Notes under the pieces: generated by a model
Told to the model about the DNA's origin: nothing
Seen by the model: the letters and a program-made list of their open reading frames with translations, nothing else
Database searches by the model: none
Translations under genes and position numbers: made by a program
Shown here: positions 54,584-63,392 of the stretch, piece by piece
Numbering within the stretch: the first letter of the stretch is position 1
Layout: each line of letters begins with the position of its first letter
Origin: Pelagerythrobacter aerophilus
GTDB lineage: Bacteria; Pseudomonadota; Alphaproteobacteria; Sphingomonadales; Sphingomonadaceae
DNA length: 64,000 bases
Direction: 5' to 3'
NCBI RefSeq assembly: GCF_003581645.1
Contig: NZ_QXFK01000014.1
Coordinates: 558,001-622,000, forward strand

Positions 54584-55600
54584 TCAAGCTGATCGACGAA
54601 CCGTCACTGTTCGCTTGACTACCCCTAGCGCGATATCGCCCCGCAGATGCGGCGCGCGCCAAAAAGTGGTCTCCCCGCGATGCACAAGATGTCCGCGCAC
54701 GTGATGCAGTCGCGGCGTTTGCCGGGTTTGCGCACTCCCGCCGTGCTCGCCAGACAGGATGCTGCCCCGCGCGAGGTCGAGACCGATTTCGGAATGTTCG
54801 AGCAGCGGAAGTTTTCCTCTTCTCTGTCGCGCCTTGTTCAGTCGGGACAGGTCGCTCGACAGAAAGGTCAGCGGCGTGCGGCTTTCCAGCACTGCGACGA
54901 ACGCCAGGATCTGAGGGAGGAGATACCAGGTATTATCCATACACTCCTGAATAAGCTGCGGAAACTTTTCGCGCCCGCAGCGAGCGAGAAACTCTTCCCA
55001 ACCGGGATCGAGTCTGGCGATCACGTGCGAAAGCAAGTCGTCGAGCTGCGGAAGCGCGGCATTGCGCACAGCGAATGCCGAGCGTCCGTTCGCCGCCCTC
55101 GCCATCGGCGCGTCCAGGTCGAACTCGACCGAGAGGACATTCAGGTCCGGTAACGCACCCTCACTCGCCCACCAGGAGTGAATCTCGCCGCTGCGACCGT
55201 CGGGCCCCGAGTTGACGAGAGCGCCGAAACTATGCCGCGATGTAGCATCTTCGGATGGCCACTCCAGCCAGAAGGAATCATGGGGCATCTTCATGCGCGG
55301 ATTGCGGGTGTCGAGATAGCTATCTGCCGAGCGGACCAGTTCGCAGCACCAGAACGCAACCTCGGGTTGAAGAATATACCGCACCGGCACGGTCGCGATC
55401 TCTTTGTTTCGACAGCCCACGCCTGTCAGAAGCATCGGCTTTGGCAAGCCCTTCGAAATCCGGATTTTGGGAGGACAGAGCATGATCCTGTCCGCCAGCC
55501 GCGTCGCTCGCGCGGTCAGACTGCGGATTTCGGCGATATTGCCGCTATCCATGATCTCGCCCGGACCGTTGCGCTCTTGATCCCGAGGCCTCGTCGCCAT
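54584..55600 (-). CDS. Hypothetical protein with C-terminal His/Arg motif
   Basis: A 338-residue soluble protein that I cannot assign to a family. Visible elements: an N-terminal Arg/Ala-rich helix, a middle segment VRYILQPEVAFWCCELVRS and DSFWLEWP, and a C-terminal PRLHHVRGHLVHRGETTFWRAPHLRGD, where the HVRGH...WRxPHxRG pattern suggests a nucleic-acid- or metal-binding finger. A strong GGGAGGG site stands before the ATG at 55600; other ATGs at 55552 and 55645 are possible. It is isolated between the DJ-1 gene and a divergent membrane gene. Confidence 0.6.
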   Translation of the reverse strand: MATRPRDQERNGPGEIMDSGNIAEIRSLTARATRLADRIMLCPPKIRISKGLPKPMLLTGVGCRNKEIATVPVRYILQPEVAFWCCELVRSADSYLDTRNPRMKMPHDSFWLEWPSEDATSRHSFGALVNSGPDGRSGEIHSWWASEGALPDLNVLSVEFDLDAPMARAANGRSAFAVRNAALPQLDDLLSHVIARLDPGWEEFLARCGREKFPQLIQECMDNTWYLLPQILAFVAVLESRTPLTFLSSDLSRLNKARQRRGKLPLLEHSEIGLDLARGSILSGEHGGSAQTRQTPRLHHVRGHLVHRGETTFWRAPHLRGDIALGVVKRTVTVRRSA

Positions 55601-55875
55601 GCCCGTCCCTCCCTTTGCCGGCGGAGGGAGCAAGAGTGACCGCACCCTTGCGAAGCCGCAGTGACGAGGTCAGCGAGCGGCGAAACAATGCAGCCTAGCG
55701 CGCGGGAACTCTGCCGAACGTCACATGCGCGCGGTCAGCGGGATCGGTTGCGCACGTGCCGCCGCCGCTCTCACCGCACGCATGGCTTCAGAACCGTGCC
55801 GTTCGGCTGCATCGGGGTGGGATGATCGCAGCGTAATCGGGATTGTCCTCAGAAAAGGCGGAGAGGACGACCTCA

Positions 55876-56388
55876 ATGACCAGAAGAGCAATTTTGAAAG
55901 CCATCTTTGTCGCAGGAACGCTCGACATCCTTTCTGCCGTCGCGCTGACGGCCATGGCGGGCCGCCCGGTCGACCGGATGCTTGCCGGTATCGCGGCGGG
56001 ACCGTTCGGCGACGGCGTCATCGCGCTCGGTCTCACTGCCGCGATGCTGGGGCTGGTGACGCATTATGCTCTGATGTCGATCATGGTCGTCGTGTTTGCC
56101 GGGTTGATCAGGCGATATCCCGGCCTGGTCCATCGACCTGTGGCTGCGGGAATCCTGTACGGGCTCGCCATCTATGCCGTGATGTACTGGCTGGTTCTTC
56201 CGATCCGCTGGCCCGACACGACACAGCTCTTCACGTTACGGGCGATCGGCATTCCGATCCTCATCCACATCACGCTGGTCGGCCTCCCTATATCGCTGAT
56301 CCTTTCGGCCGCCGGCCGCAGCTCCCGCCAATCCGCCGTGCATGTTGCCGCAAGCGGCATGTCCTCGCGGCAGGCTCCACCCGCGTAA
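55876..56388 (+). CDS. Hypothetical four-helix membrane protein
   Basis: A 170-residue protein with four hydrophobic segments: AILKAIFVAGTLDILSAVAL, ALGLTAAMLGLVTHYALMSI, GILYGLAIYAVMYWLVLPI and GIPILIHITLVGLPISLILS. The layout is similar to small DUF-type membrane proteins found near regulators, but I cannot name it. GGAGAGG lies before the ATG. It precedes the second TonB receptor by 279 bp on the same strand. Confidence 0.6.
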   Translation: MTRRAILKAIFVAGTLDILSAVALTAMAGRPVDRMLAGIAAGPFGDGVIALGLTAAMLGLVTHYALMSIMVVVFAGLIRRYPGLVHRPVAAGILYGLAIYAVMYWLVLPIRWPDTTQLFTLRAIGIPILIHITLVGLPISLILSAAGRSSRQSAVHVAASGMSSRQAPPA

Positions 56389-56667
56389 ACGAGAGGTCAT
56401 TCAAGAGACCACTCGCGGCCGAGCCGGCGCCTGGCGCTACGTTCGCCCCTCGTAAATCGACGCTCGGCCGGCTCCCTCCGTTCGGCGGCAGCGAAGGGCC
56501 ACTGACCGGCAACGTCGGCGTCACGCAGACCGTCCGGTTCTAGCAAGAGTGTGCCAAGTCACGAGCAGTGGGGCCGCTCCGATCCTTCGCGCGAATGCGC
56601 GCAACGCGGCAGCTCTTTCCTTCGCTCGGCGACCGCAAAACAAAAAGACCGTCCAAGGGAGGAACCA
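56389..56667. other. Leader region of the second TonB receptor
   Basis: A 279-bp stretch with no gene I can support. The open frame of the receptor extends into it, but homologs begin at the signal peptide. GGGAGGA sits 8 bp before the ATG at 56668. No clear promoter pair or palindrome was found here, and no TGTATATACA-type site. Confidence 0.5.
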
Positions 56668-59535
56668 ATGAGGACCAGAATACGGGCACACCTGTTCGCA
56701 TCGACCATGCTCGTTGCAGGAGTCGCCGTGCCGGCGCATGCACAGACTGCGGAGGACGCACGCACTCAAGCACCGGAGGCGACGGCGAACGAACAACCGG
56801 TCATCGTCGTGACCGGCTCGCGCATCTCAAACCCAAATCTGGATCAATCGAGCCCCGTCCAGGTGGTCGGGGAATCCGAGATCACCCTTCGGCAAGCAAC
56901 GAACGCAGAGGAACTCATCGGCGAACTCCCCGGCGTTTCTCCAGGCGCCGGCGCGGGCGTCAACAACGGCGGTGCCGGTTTCGCATCGCTCAATCTCCGT
57001 GGGGTAGGAACCAATCGCAATCTGGTTCTGCTCGACGGGACGCGTCTCGTCCCTTCTTCTCTGCTCAGCGAAACCGACCTGAACATCATTCCCGTCGCGC
57101 TGGTCGAGAGGGTTGAAATCGTTACGGGCGGTGCGTCGTCGGTCTACGGCGCGGATGCGATCGCCGGGGTGGCGAACTTCATCACCAAGAAGGACTTCGC
57201 AGGGGCCGAACTCGCAGGAACTCTGGGTATCAACGAGCGCGGCGACGGTGCACGCTATCGGGCCGACGTCACGCTCGGCGCGAATTTCGATGACGGACGA
57301 GGCAATGCCGTGCTCAACGTCGGATACCAGAAGGTCGAACCCGTCCTGCAGGGCGACCGCGACGTTTCGCGGAACACCTATTTCATCAACGGCGAACAGA
57401 TCGGCTCGGGGACGACCTTTCCGACACGGATCAACGGCCGCATCTACAATCCGGAAACCGACTCTCTGCGCGACTATGTCGGGTCGAGGGACGCCTTCAA
57501 CTTTGCGCCGGACAACTACTTTCAGACGCCGCTCGAGCGCTACAACCTCTTCGGCTCTGCCCGCTACGAGATTGCCGATGCAATCGAGGTGTACGCCAAG
57601 GGAATGTTCACCAAGTCCACGGTCCAGCTCAGCTTGGCGCCGTCGGGCATGTTCGGCGACACCTGGCTTCTGCCGCTGAACAATCCATTCTTGCCCAATG
57701 CCGTTCGAACCGAGGTCTGCGCCTCCAATTCCATTTCCGCCGCAGACTGCGCGGCCGCCGCGGGCGCGACCGATCCGACCGACCCGAACTATCGTGAAGT
57801 TGCCACCATCATCAATCGGCGCTTCGTCGAGCAGGGGCCTCGCATCCGCAATCTTACGACCAACCAGTTTCAGGTCTGGGCAGGTGTGCGCGGCGAGATC
57901 ACCGACTCGATCGACTTCGACATCTATGGTCTCCATGGCGAATCCGACCGCAAGAACAGCAACATCAACTGGGGGCTGAAATCACGAGTCCAGCAAGCGC
58001 TGCGGGCGGTCAGCGAAACCGAATGTGCGGATCCGTCCAACGGCTGCGTGCCCATCAATCTGTTCGGTGACGGAACCGATATCTCGCCGGAGTCGATCGC
58101 GTTCTTCAATCAGCCGGCCGGTGCGACCATCAGTACCCGGCTTTCGGTGGTGAGCGGAAGCATCTCGGGCGAGATCGGCAACTTCCTCGCCGGCGAAACG
58201 CCGATCGGTTACGCACTGGGCGCGGAGTACAGGAAGTACGGCGCGTCGCAAGTCTCCGACGTTGCTTTCGGCACTCAGGACGAGGTGCTGGGGACTGGCG
58301 CCCCCTCGCCCTCGTTCTCGGGCGCCTACGATGTGAAAGAGGTTTTCGCGGAAGTCATCGTCCCGCTGGTCGAAGATGTCCCCGGTATCCATAGCCTGAC
58401 GTTCGAAGGCGGTCTGCGCCTGTCCGATTATTCCAACACCGGTGGGAGCACAACCTGGAAAGCCGGAGGTACCTGGGAACCATTACGCGGATACAAGATC
58501 CGCGGAATATTCCAGCACTCCGTTAGATCACCCAATATCTCCGAACTGTTCACACCGGTGACGACGGGGCTCTCGAACTTGCCCGAGGATCCGTGCGAGG
58601 GGACCAATCCCGTCGGCAATCCGGAATTGACGGCAATCTGTATCGCCCAGGGCGCGCCCGCGGGCGTAATCGGGAATATCCCGTCCCCCTCGGCCGGACA
58701 GATCAATCTTACAAGCGGGGGAAATCCGGACCTTGGCGTCGAGACTGCGGATTCCTACACCCTCGGCGTGGTGCTGACCCCGCCACAGATTCCCCGGCTG
58801 GCCGTGACCGCAGACTACTACCACATCAAGGTCACCGATGCGATTACGCTGCCTACGCCGAACGACATCTTCGGTCCCTGTTTCGAGGAGGGTGACGCCG
58901 AAGCTTGCGCCCTGATCCGCCGGAACCCCCTGAACGGCTCGCTCAATGGCGGAGGCGATACGCCGGGTCTGATCGCCGTCCTGACCAACCAAGGCACCAT
59001 AGTAACCTCGGGCGTCGACCTCCGGATCAATTACGACGTGCCCATGAGCTTCGGTGGACTGAATTTCGATTTGACGGGCAACTGGACTGAACAGTCCAAA
59101 TTCCAGGCATCGCCGGTCGGCATCAATCGCGAGTGCGTAGGTCAGTACAGCTCGAACTGCGGTTTCTTCGCAGGAGAGATCACGCCGGAACTCAGCTTCA
59201 ACTTCCGCACAACGGCCCGGATTGACGAGGTGGGCGACATTTCGCTGCTTTGGCGCTGGATCGATGGCGTCGATTACGAACGGATCCTGCCGACGGACGG
59301 CGTCCATCCCGACTATCTCAGCATTCCCAGCTACAACTACCTCGACCTGACCTTCCGGACCGAGATAGCCGATACCTTGGGTCTGACGTTCTCGGTACAG
59401 AATCTGCTCGACAAGGATCCGCCCAACGTCAGCAACTATGTCGGAACCACCGCGCTGAACTCGGGGAATACCTACCCCACCACGTATGACGTTCTCGGCC
59501 GGCGCTACAGCATCACTGCCACGATGAAGTTCTAG
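56668..59535 (+). CDS. TonB-dependent outer membrane receptor (second)
   Basis: A 955-residue receptor: signal peptide ending AVPAHAQ, plug entry PVIVVTGSRISNPNLDQSSP, LNLRGVGTNRNLVLLDGTRL, EIVTGGASSVYGADAIAGVANFITK, and a barrel ending GRRYSITATMKF with terminal Phe. No STN domain. Several barrel loops are cysteine-containing (for instance CFEEGDAEACAL and CVGQYSSNCGFF), suggesting disulfide-stabilised surface loops. It is the usual sphingomonad type for plant- or polymer-derived nutrients. A terminator and a LytR/LytS-type system converge on it. Confidence 0.92.
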   Translation: MRTRIRAHLFASTMLVAGVAVPAHAQTAEDARTQAPEATANEQPVIVVTGSRISNPNLDQSSPVQVVGESEITLRQATNAEELIGELPGVSPGAGAGVNNGGAGFASLNLRGVGTNRNLVLLDGTRLVPSSLLSETDLNIIPVALVERVEIVTGGASSVYGADAIAGVANFITKKDFAGAELAGTLGINERGDGARYRADVTLGANFDDGRGNAVLNVGYQKVEPVLQGDRDVSRNTYFINGEQIGSGTTFPTRINGRIYNPETDSLRDYVGSRDAFNFAPDNYFQTPLERYNLFGSARYEIADAIEVYAKGMFTKSTVQLSLAPSGMFGDTWLLPLNNPFLPNAVRTEVCASNSISAADCAAAAGATDPTDPNYREVATIINRRFVEQGPRIRNLTTNQFQVWAGVRGEITDSIDFDIYGLHGESDRKNSNINWGLKSRVQQALRAVSETECADPSNGCVPINLFGDGTDISPESIAFFNQPAGATISTRLSVVSGSISGEIGNFLAGETPIGYALGAEYRKYGASQVSDVAFGTQDEVLGTGAPSPSFSGAYDVKEVFAEVIVPLVEDVPGIHSLTFEGGLRLSDYSNTGGSTTWKAGGTWEPLRGYKIRGIFQHSVRSPNISELFTPVTTGLSNLPEDPCEGTNPVGNPELTAICIAQGAPAGVIGNIPSPSAGQINLTSGGNPDLGVETADSYTLGVVLTPPQIPRLAVTADYYHIKVTDAITLPTPNDIFGPCFEEGDAEACALIRRNPLNGSLNGGGDTPGLIAVLTNQGTIVTSGVDLRINYDVPMSFGGLNFDLTGNWTEQSKFQASPVGINRECVGQYSSNCGFFAGEITPELSFNFRTTARIDEVGDISLLWRWIDGVDYERILPTDGVHPDYLSIPSYNYLDLTFRTEIADTLGLTFSVQNLLDKDPPNVSNYVGTTALNSGNTYPTTYDVLGRRYSITATMKF

Positions 59536-59581
59536 CCGGCTGTTTTGCGGAGCGCTGCTCCAAGCGCTTCAGCCGATACTC

Positions 59582-59618
59582 AGCGGATGAAAGCCTTCCA
59601 TGGTTTTCATCCGCTTTT
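59582..59618 (+). terminator. Rho-independent terminator after the second TonB receptor
   Basis: AGCGGATGAAA (59582-59592) and TTTCATCCGCT (59605-59615) form a perfect 11-bp stem with a 12-nt loop, running into TTTT on the plus strand. It lies between the convergent receptor and response-regulator genes; an AAA-rich left arm gives some function on the minus strand too. Confidence 0.8.
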
Positions 59619-59629
59619 CCTCGAGCGTG

Positions 59630-60436
59630 TCAGCTGTCGGACAGAAGGTCGTTTCGTTTGAAGAGCTCGCGAAGCGAGCGGAAATTGACCCGCCCGGCAG
59701 CTATTTTCTCGCCGTTCTCCAGGATCACTTCCCGGCGCCCCGAAGGCGAACGCCGAACCTCGGTGATCGAAGCCAGGCGGACCAGCGCCGAGCGATGGAC
59801 GCGCACGAACTGCCCGTCTTCCAACTTTGTCTCGAGCGCGCGGATGGACGACCTCACCAGATGCGTCGTCTTGTCGAGGTGAAGCCTCACGTAGTCGTCT
59901 TCGCTGCTGATCCAATGGACGTCGGACAGCAACACGCGGGTGAAACTGCTGTTCGCACTTCTGACCCAAATGTCGCCGCTCTCCGTATCGTTTTGTTGAT
60001 CATGCAAAGCCGCGCGCAGATTTTCGATCACTTCGCGCATTTCCTCGATGCGTGAACCGTCTCTCTCCTCCTCATAGCGGCTCCGCACGCGGGCCAGCGC
60101 CTGTTCGAGGCGCCCCGCGTCGATCGGCTTCAACAGATAGTCGATGGCCGCCTGCTCGAAAGCCCTGACGGCGTAATGATCGAAGGCTGTCACGAATATC
60201 ACGAACGGGTGGTCCGTTTCCCGGCGGTCTTCGATTACGTCGAAACCGGTTCCGTCCCGCATTCTGATATCGAGCAGGAGCACATCGGGTGAACTCGCTT
60301 CGATAACATCTGCTGCCTCCGCGCAACTGGACGCGGCGCCCACGAGTTGCACATCCGGCATATCATCGAGCAGGACCTTCAATCGCCGCAGCGCGAGCGG
60401 CTCGTCGTCGACGATGACCACCCGGAGCGGCATCAT
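59630..60436 (-). CDS. LytTR-family response regulator
   Basis: A 268-residue protein: receiver domain with DDEPLALRRLKVLL, phosphoacceptor Asp in DVLLLDIRMRDGTG and the conserved Lys in YLLKPIDAGRLEQA, then a linker helix and a LytTR DNA-binding domain (VHWISSEDDYVRLHL, FVRVHRSALVRLASITEV). It is the partner of the adjacent histidine kinase, with a TGATG overlap. It ends close to the second TonB receptor, a likely target. Confidence 0.9.
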   Translation of the reverse strand: MMPLRVVIVDDEPLALRRLKVLLDDMPDVQLVGAASSCAEAADVIEASSPDVLLLDIRMRDGTGFDVIEDRRETDHPFVIFVTAFDHYAVRAFEQAAIDYLLKPIDAGRLEQALARVRSRYEEERDGSRIEEMREVIENLRAALHDQQNDTESGDIWVRSANSSFTRVLLSDVHWISSEDDYVRLHLDKTTHLVRSSIRALETKLEDGQFVRVHRSALVRLASITEVRRSPSGRREVILENGEKIAAGRVNFRSLRELFKRNDLLSDS

Positions 60437-61557
60437 CACAGAAACGTGAGCGGGAACGAGAGCTTCACTTCGAACCCGTCCTCTTTCGTGATGGTGGCCA
60501 GCTCCTGCTCGCTGCCAAAGCGCTCGCGCAACCTGCCTCTGATGTTGTCGAGTCCGATTCCGTGCCCCTCCCCTCGGGGCGCGCGTGCTTCTGTTGCCCC
60601 CTTATTCTCGACGCGCAGAACGAGCCGCCCTGCGTCCGCGCCGGCCACGACCCGCACGACAGTCGGTGGCTTCGATCGGGCCACCCCGTGCTTGATGGCA
60701 TTCTCTATGATCGGCTGCAGGATCAGCGCCGGCACCGCGGCATCCCGGAGGCTGTCGGGCAGGTCGATCTGCACTTGCATGTCGGGGTACCGCAATTGCT
60801 CGACCGCGAGATAAGTGCGGTGGAAATCGAGCTCCCTCCACAATGGCAGATCGGCGATGGGATCCAGGCTTAGCGTCTGCCGGAAATAGGACGACAGCAG
60901 ACCCAAAGCCTTGTCCCCGTCCTCGCGCTTGCCCTCCAGCACGAGCGCCGAGATCGAGTTCAAACTGTTGAACAGGAAATGAGGGTTGAGCTGGTTCGAC
61001 AGCGCCCGGAGCTTCGCTCGATGCGCATGGATCTGCAGTTCGGCGGCGCGCTGCTGCTCCCCTCGCGCAAGAAAGCTGTACTCTATCGCCAGGTACAGGC
61101 CGGACCACGCGATGAAGAACCAGGTGTAGAGGAGCAACTGGCGAATGGCCGCATTCCAATCCTCCACCACGAACGCCAGCGGCGCCCCGGAGAGCCAGGC
61201 GAAACCGAAATAATTAATCCACGCGAAGATCTCCGCGACGACGGGCGCCGCAATGATCAGCGTCGCGGCCCGCGTCGAGAACCGGCGCGACCGCATCGAC
61301 TGTAGAAGACGATGCAAGGCATAGCAGAACCCGATCCCCAGAAGCATCACTGCCGCTCGCATCGCCGCAGCGGGGCCGGGCGCACGGTCCGATCCGAGAA
61401 GGCTGAGAAGCGTGAACGCGACGAACGTAGAGCCCCACATCGCGAGCGTCAGCCAGATCTTCGCTCTGTTCTCAGCCCGCTGATCGTAGGTTCGCCCACC
61501 TCGCGAAGACGGGTCGTCGAGATTTGGACCAACGTCGAGAATGGGCATGACGTTCAT
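60436..61557 (-). CDS. LytS/YehU-type sensor histidine kinase
   Basis: A 373-residue kinase: about four N-terminal helices (residues 30-150), a short linker, then the His_kinase domain with NQLNPHFLFNSLNSISALV (phospho-His), ALILQPIIENAIKHGVARS (N box) and GHGIGLDNIRGRLRERFG (G box). No periplasmic or cytoplasmic sensor domain is visible, so sensing probably occurs in the membrane. The start is uncertain: ATG at 61557 chosen, with other ATGs at 61548 and 61620. Confidence 0.88.
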   Translation of the reverse strand: MNVMPILDVGPNLDDPSSRGGRTYDQRAENRAKIWLTLAMWGSTFVAFTLLSLLGSDRAPGPAAAMRAAVMLLGIGFCYALHRLLQSMRSRRFSTRAATLIIAAPVVAEIFAWINYFGFAWLSGAPLAFVVEDWNAAIRQLLLYTWFFIAWSGLYLAIEYSFLARGEQQRAAELQIHAHRAKLRALSNQLNPHFLFNSLNSISALVLEGKREDGDKALGLLSSYFRQTLSLDPIADLPLWRELDFHRTYLAVEQLRYPDMQVQIDLPDSLRDAAVPALILQPIIENAIKHGVARSKPPTVVRVVAGADAGRLVLRVENKGATEARAPRGEGHGIGLDNIRGRLRERFGSEQELATITKEDGFEVKLSFPLTFL

Positions 61558-61725
61558 CCCAACAGCTTCGCAGAGCACCGTAGAGCTGTCGATATACGCT
61601 TGGCCGCAGAAAAGTGACACTCAGCGGAGAGGTGCTGCGTGAAAGTGCCAGCGGCAAGTGAGCGCCCGCACAATCCTGCGCGTGCACTCTGCCGCGAGCC
61701 TCGATATTTGGAAGCGATTCGCGAG

Positions 61726-61802
61726 TGGTAGCGGAGGAGGGACTTGAACCCCCGACACGCGGATTATGATTCCGCTGCTCTAACCAGCTGAGCTACTCCG
61801 CC
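61726..61802 (-). tRNA. tRNA-Met (anticodon CAU), elongator type
   Basis: 77 nt with encoded CCA. Acceptor GGCGGAG pairs with CTCCGCT (one G-U), D-arm AGCTCAGCTGGTTAGAGC, anticodon stem GCGGA/TCCGC with loop ATCATAA, and T-arm GGGGGTTCAAGTCCCTC. The CAU anticodon could also belong to a lysidine-modified tRNA-Ile, but the GGCGG acceptor fits alphaproteobacterial elongator tRNA-Met. It cannot be the initiator type. Confidence 0.88.
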
Positions 61803-61892
61803 CCATGGGCACTTTGCCGGCCGCGCGGCGGTTCGGCAGGCCTCCGCCGGTGCGGAGGCAGGCGGCGCATTTAGGGCGGGCTTGCGAGCCGG

Positions 61893-62423
61893 TCAACCTC
61901 GCTTTTTGCCGCGAAATGCCCAGCGCTTCACGAACTCCCATGGCCCGCCGCGATAACGGTGCAGCGCTAGCCCCGAAAAGGTGAAAGTACGCGGCTCGAC
62001 CTCCGCGGAGAGCGTGCGCTGGAGGTCGCGCGCAGCTTGCGGGGATGCCTTGTTCTGGATCGTGATGTGGAGGCGCGGCTCGTGTGCGTCTTGCGAGGTC
62101 AGCAGGCCGTGGAACTGCGCCGCGAGATCGCTGCGCAGCGCCAGCATGTCGGGACTCGTCAGATGGAGGGCGGTACCAGTGCCGAGCGACATAACACCTT
62201 CGAGCCGCACTGCGACCGGCGCGTACTCCGCGGCAAGCCTCGCAAGGCGATCGCGCACCTCGTCCTCGCTGCCCGGCGGCAGCGCGTGGAACAAGGTGAC
62301 GTGCGCCTCGAGCATGTTGCGCTCGGGCGGGTAGTGCGCCGCACGCAATCGCGTGGCCCAACGATGGATATCCGGCGGCAGCTCCGCCGTGACGATCAGC
62401 GGCGCTGGTGCCGCCTCCGTCAC
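61893..62423 (-). CDS. 2'-5' RNA ligase / LigT-like 2H phosphoesterase
   Basis: A 176-residue protein with the two H-x-T/S motifs of the 2H phosphoesterase superfamily: EAHVTLFHALP near residue 40 and RLHITIQNKA near residue 125. Family members hydrolyse 2',3'-cyclic or 2'-5' phosphodiester bonds in RNA fragments. The GTG start at 62423 overlaps the mltG stop (GTGA), which supports it over longer frames. Confidence 0.85.
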   Translation of the reverse strand: MTEAAPAPLIVTAELPPDIHRWATRLRAAHYPPERNMLEAHVTLFHALPPGSEDEVRDRLARLAAEYAPVAVRLEGVMSLGTGTALHLTSPDMLALRSDLAAQFHGLLTSQDAHEPRLHITIQNKASPQAARDLQRTLSAEVEPRTFTFSGLALHRYRGGPWEFVKRWAFRGKKRG

Positions 62424-63391
62424 ATCTCTCCGCGGGCGCGGCGGATCGCGAACCACTTGTCGACCGCTTCCTGATGCGCGGCATAGTCCGAATTGAACAC
62501 GTGCCCGCCCGTGCCGTCTGCGACCATGTAGAGCGCATCGGTCTTTGCCGGATTGAGCACCGCGGCAATGCTCTCACGCCCGGGGTTGGTGATCGGGCCC
62601 TTCGGAAGGCCCGCCATTGAATAGGTGTTGTAGTCGTTGATCGCCGCGATCTCCGACTGGCGGATGCGGCGGCCGAGCGGTTTGCCCTTGGTGATCGGAT
62701 AGATGATCGTCGGATCCGCCTGAAGGAACATGCCCTCCTTCACCCGGTTCGAGTAGAGGCCGGCGACCATCCGCCGCTCCTTCGGCAGCGCGGTCTCCTT
62801 CTCCACGATCGACGCCAGCGTCACTGCCTCCTCGATCGTGTCGACGGCGATGTCCGGGCCACGACGAGGCCAGGCCTCGGCGAGGTAGTTACGCATCGCC
62901 GCCTGCATCCGCGCGAGCACCGCCGTGCGCGCCTCGCCGCGTTCGAAGGCGTACGTGTCAGGCAGGACCGAACCCTCTTCCGGCACCGGAATCTCGCCCG
63001 TCAGCAGAGGCTCCGCCATGAGCTTCTCGTAAACGAGGATCGACGGCGTGCCTTCGGGAATGGTGACGAAGCGGCGGATCACCTCGCCGTGCTGGAAGGT
63101 GTCGAGGATGCCACCCTGCCCGATCCCCGCTGGGAGACGGAACTCGCCGGCCTGGATCGGGTCGGAGCTGCCGAGCAGCTTGGCCCGCAGCAGGAAGCCG
63201 TCGGCGGAGGTGATCAGCCCCTCGTCCTCCAGTTTGTGCGCGACGGCGGTCAGCGTCGCGCCCGAAGGGACGATGAAGGCGGTGTCCTTCTCCACTTGCG
63301 CGGAGCCGAACGCCAGACTCCCGAAGATCACGGCCGAAAGCAGCGCCAGGGCGGCAAGCGCCCCGGCGGCCATGCAGCCGCGCCGGCCCAT
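62420..63391 (-). CDS. mltG: Endolytic peptidoglycan transglycosylase MltG (YceG-like)
   Basis: A 323-residue protein with an N-terminal membrane helix, a LysM-like region (FIVPSGATLTAVAHKLEDEG) and the catalytic domain with ASIVEKETALPKERRMVAGLYSNRV, which holds the active-site glutamate, and QADPTIIYPIT. MltG cuts nascent glycan strands at the inner membrane and limits their length. It follows fabF by one base, the usual fabF-mltG order. Confidence 0.94.
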   Translation of the reverse strand: MGRRGCMAAGALAALALLSAVIFGSLAFGSAQVEKDTAFIVPSGATLTAVAHKLEDEGLITSADGFLLRAKLLGSSDPIQAGEFRLPAGIGQGGILDTFQHGEVIRRFVTIPEGTPSILVYEKLMAEPLLTGEIPVPEEGSVLPDTYAFERGEARTAVLARMQAAMRNYLAEAWPRRGPDIAVDTIEEAVTLASIVEKETALPKERRMVAGLYSNRVKEGMFLQADPTIIYPITKGKPLGRRIRQSEIAAINDYNTYSMAGLPKGPITNPGRESIAAVLNPAKTDALYMVADGTGGHVFNSDYAAHQEAVDKWFAIRRARGEM

Positions 63392-63392
63392 G

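Noticed and set aside
37700-54600. Horizontally acquired island
   Set aside because: No integrase, tRNA junction, transposase or obvious base-composition break was seen; the content is accessory, but transfer cannot be shown.
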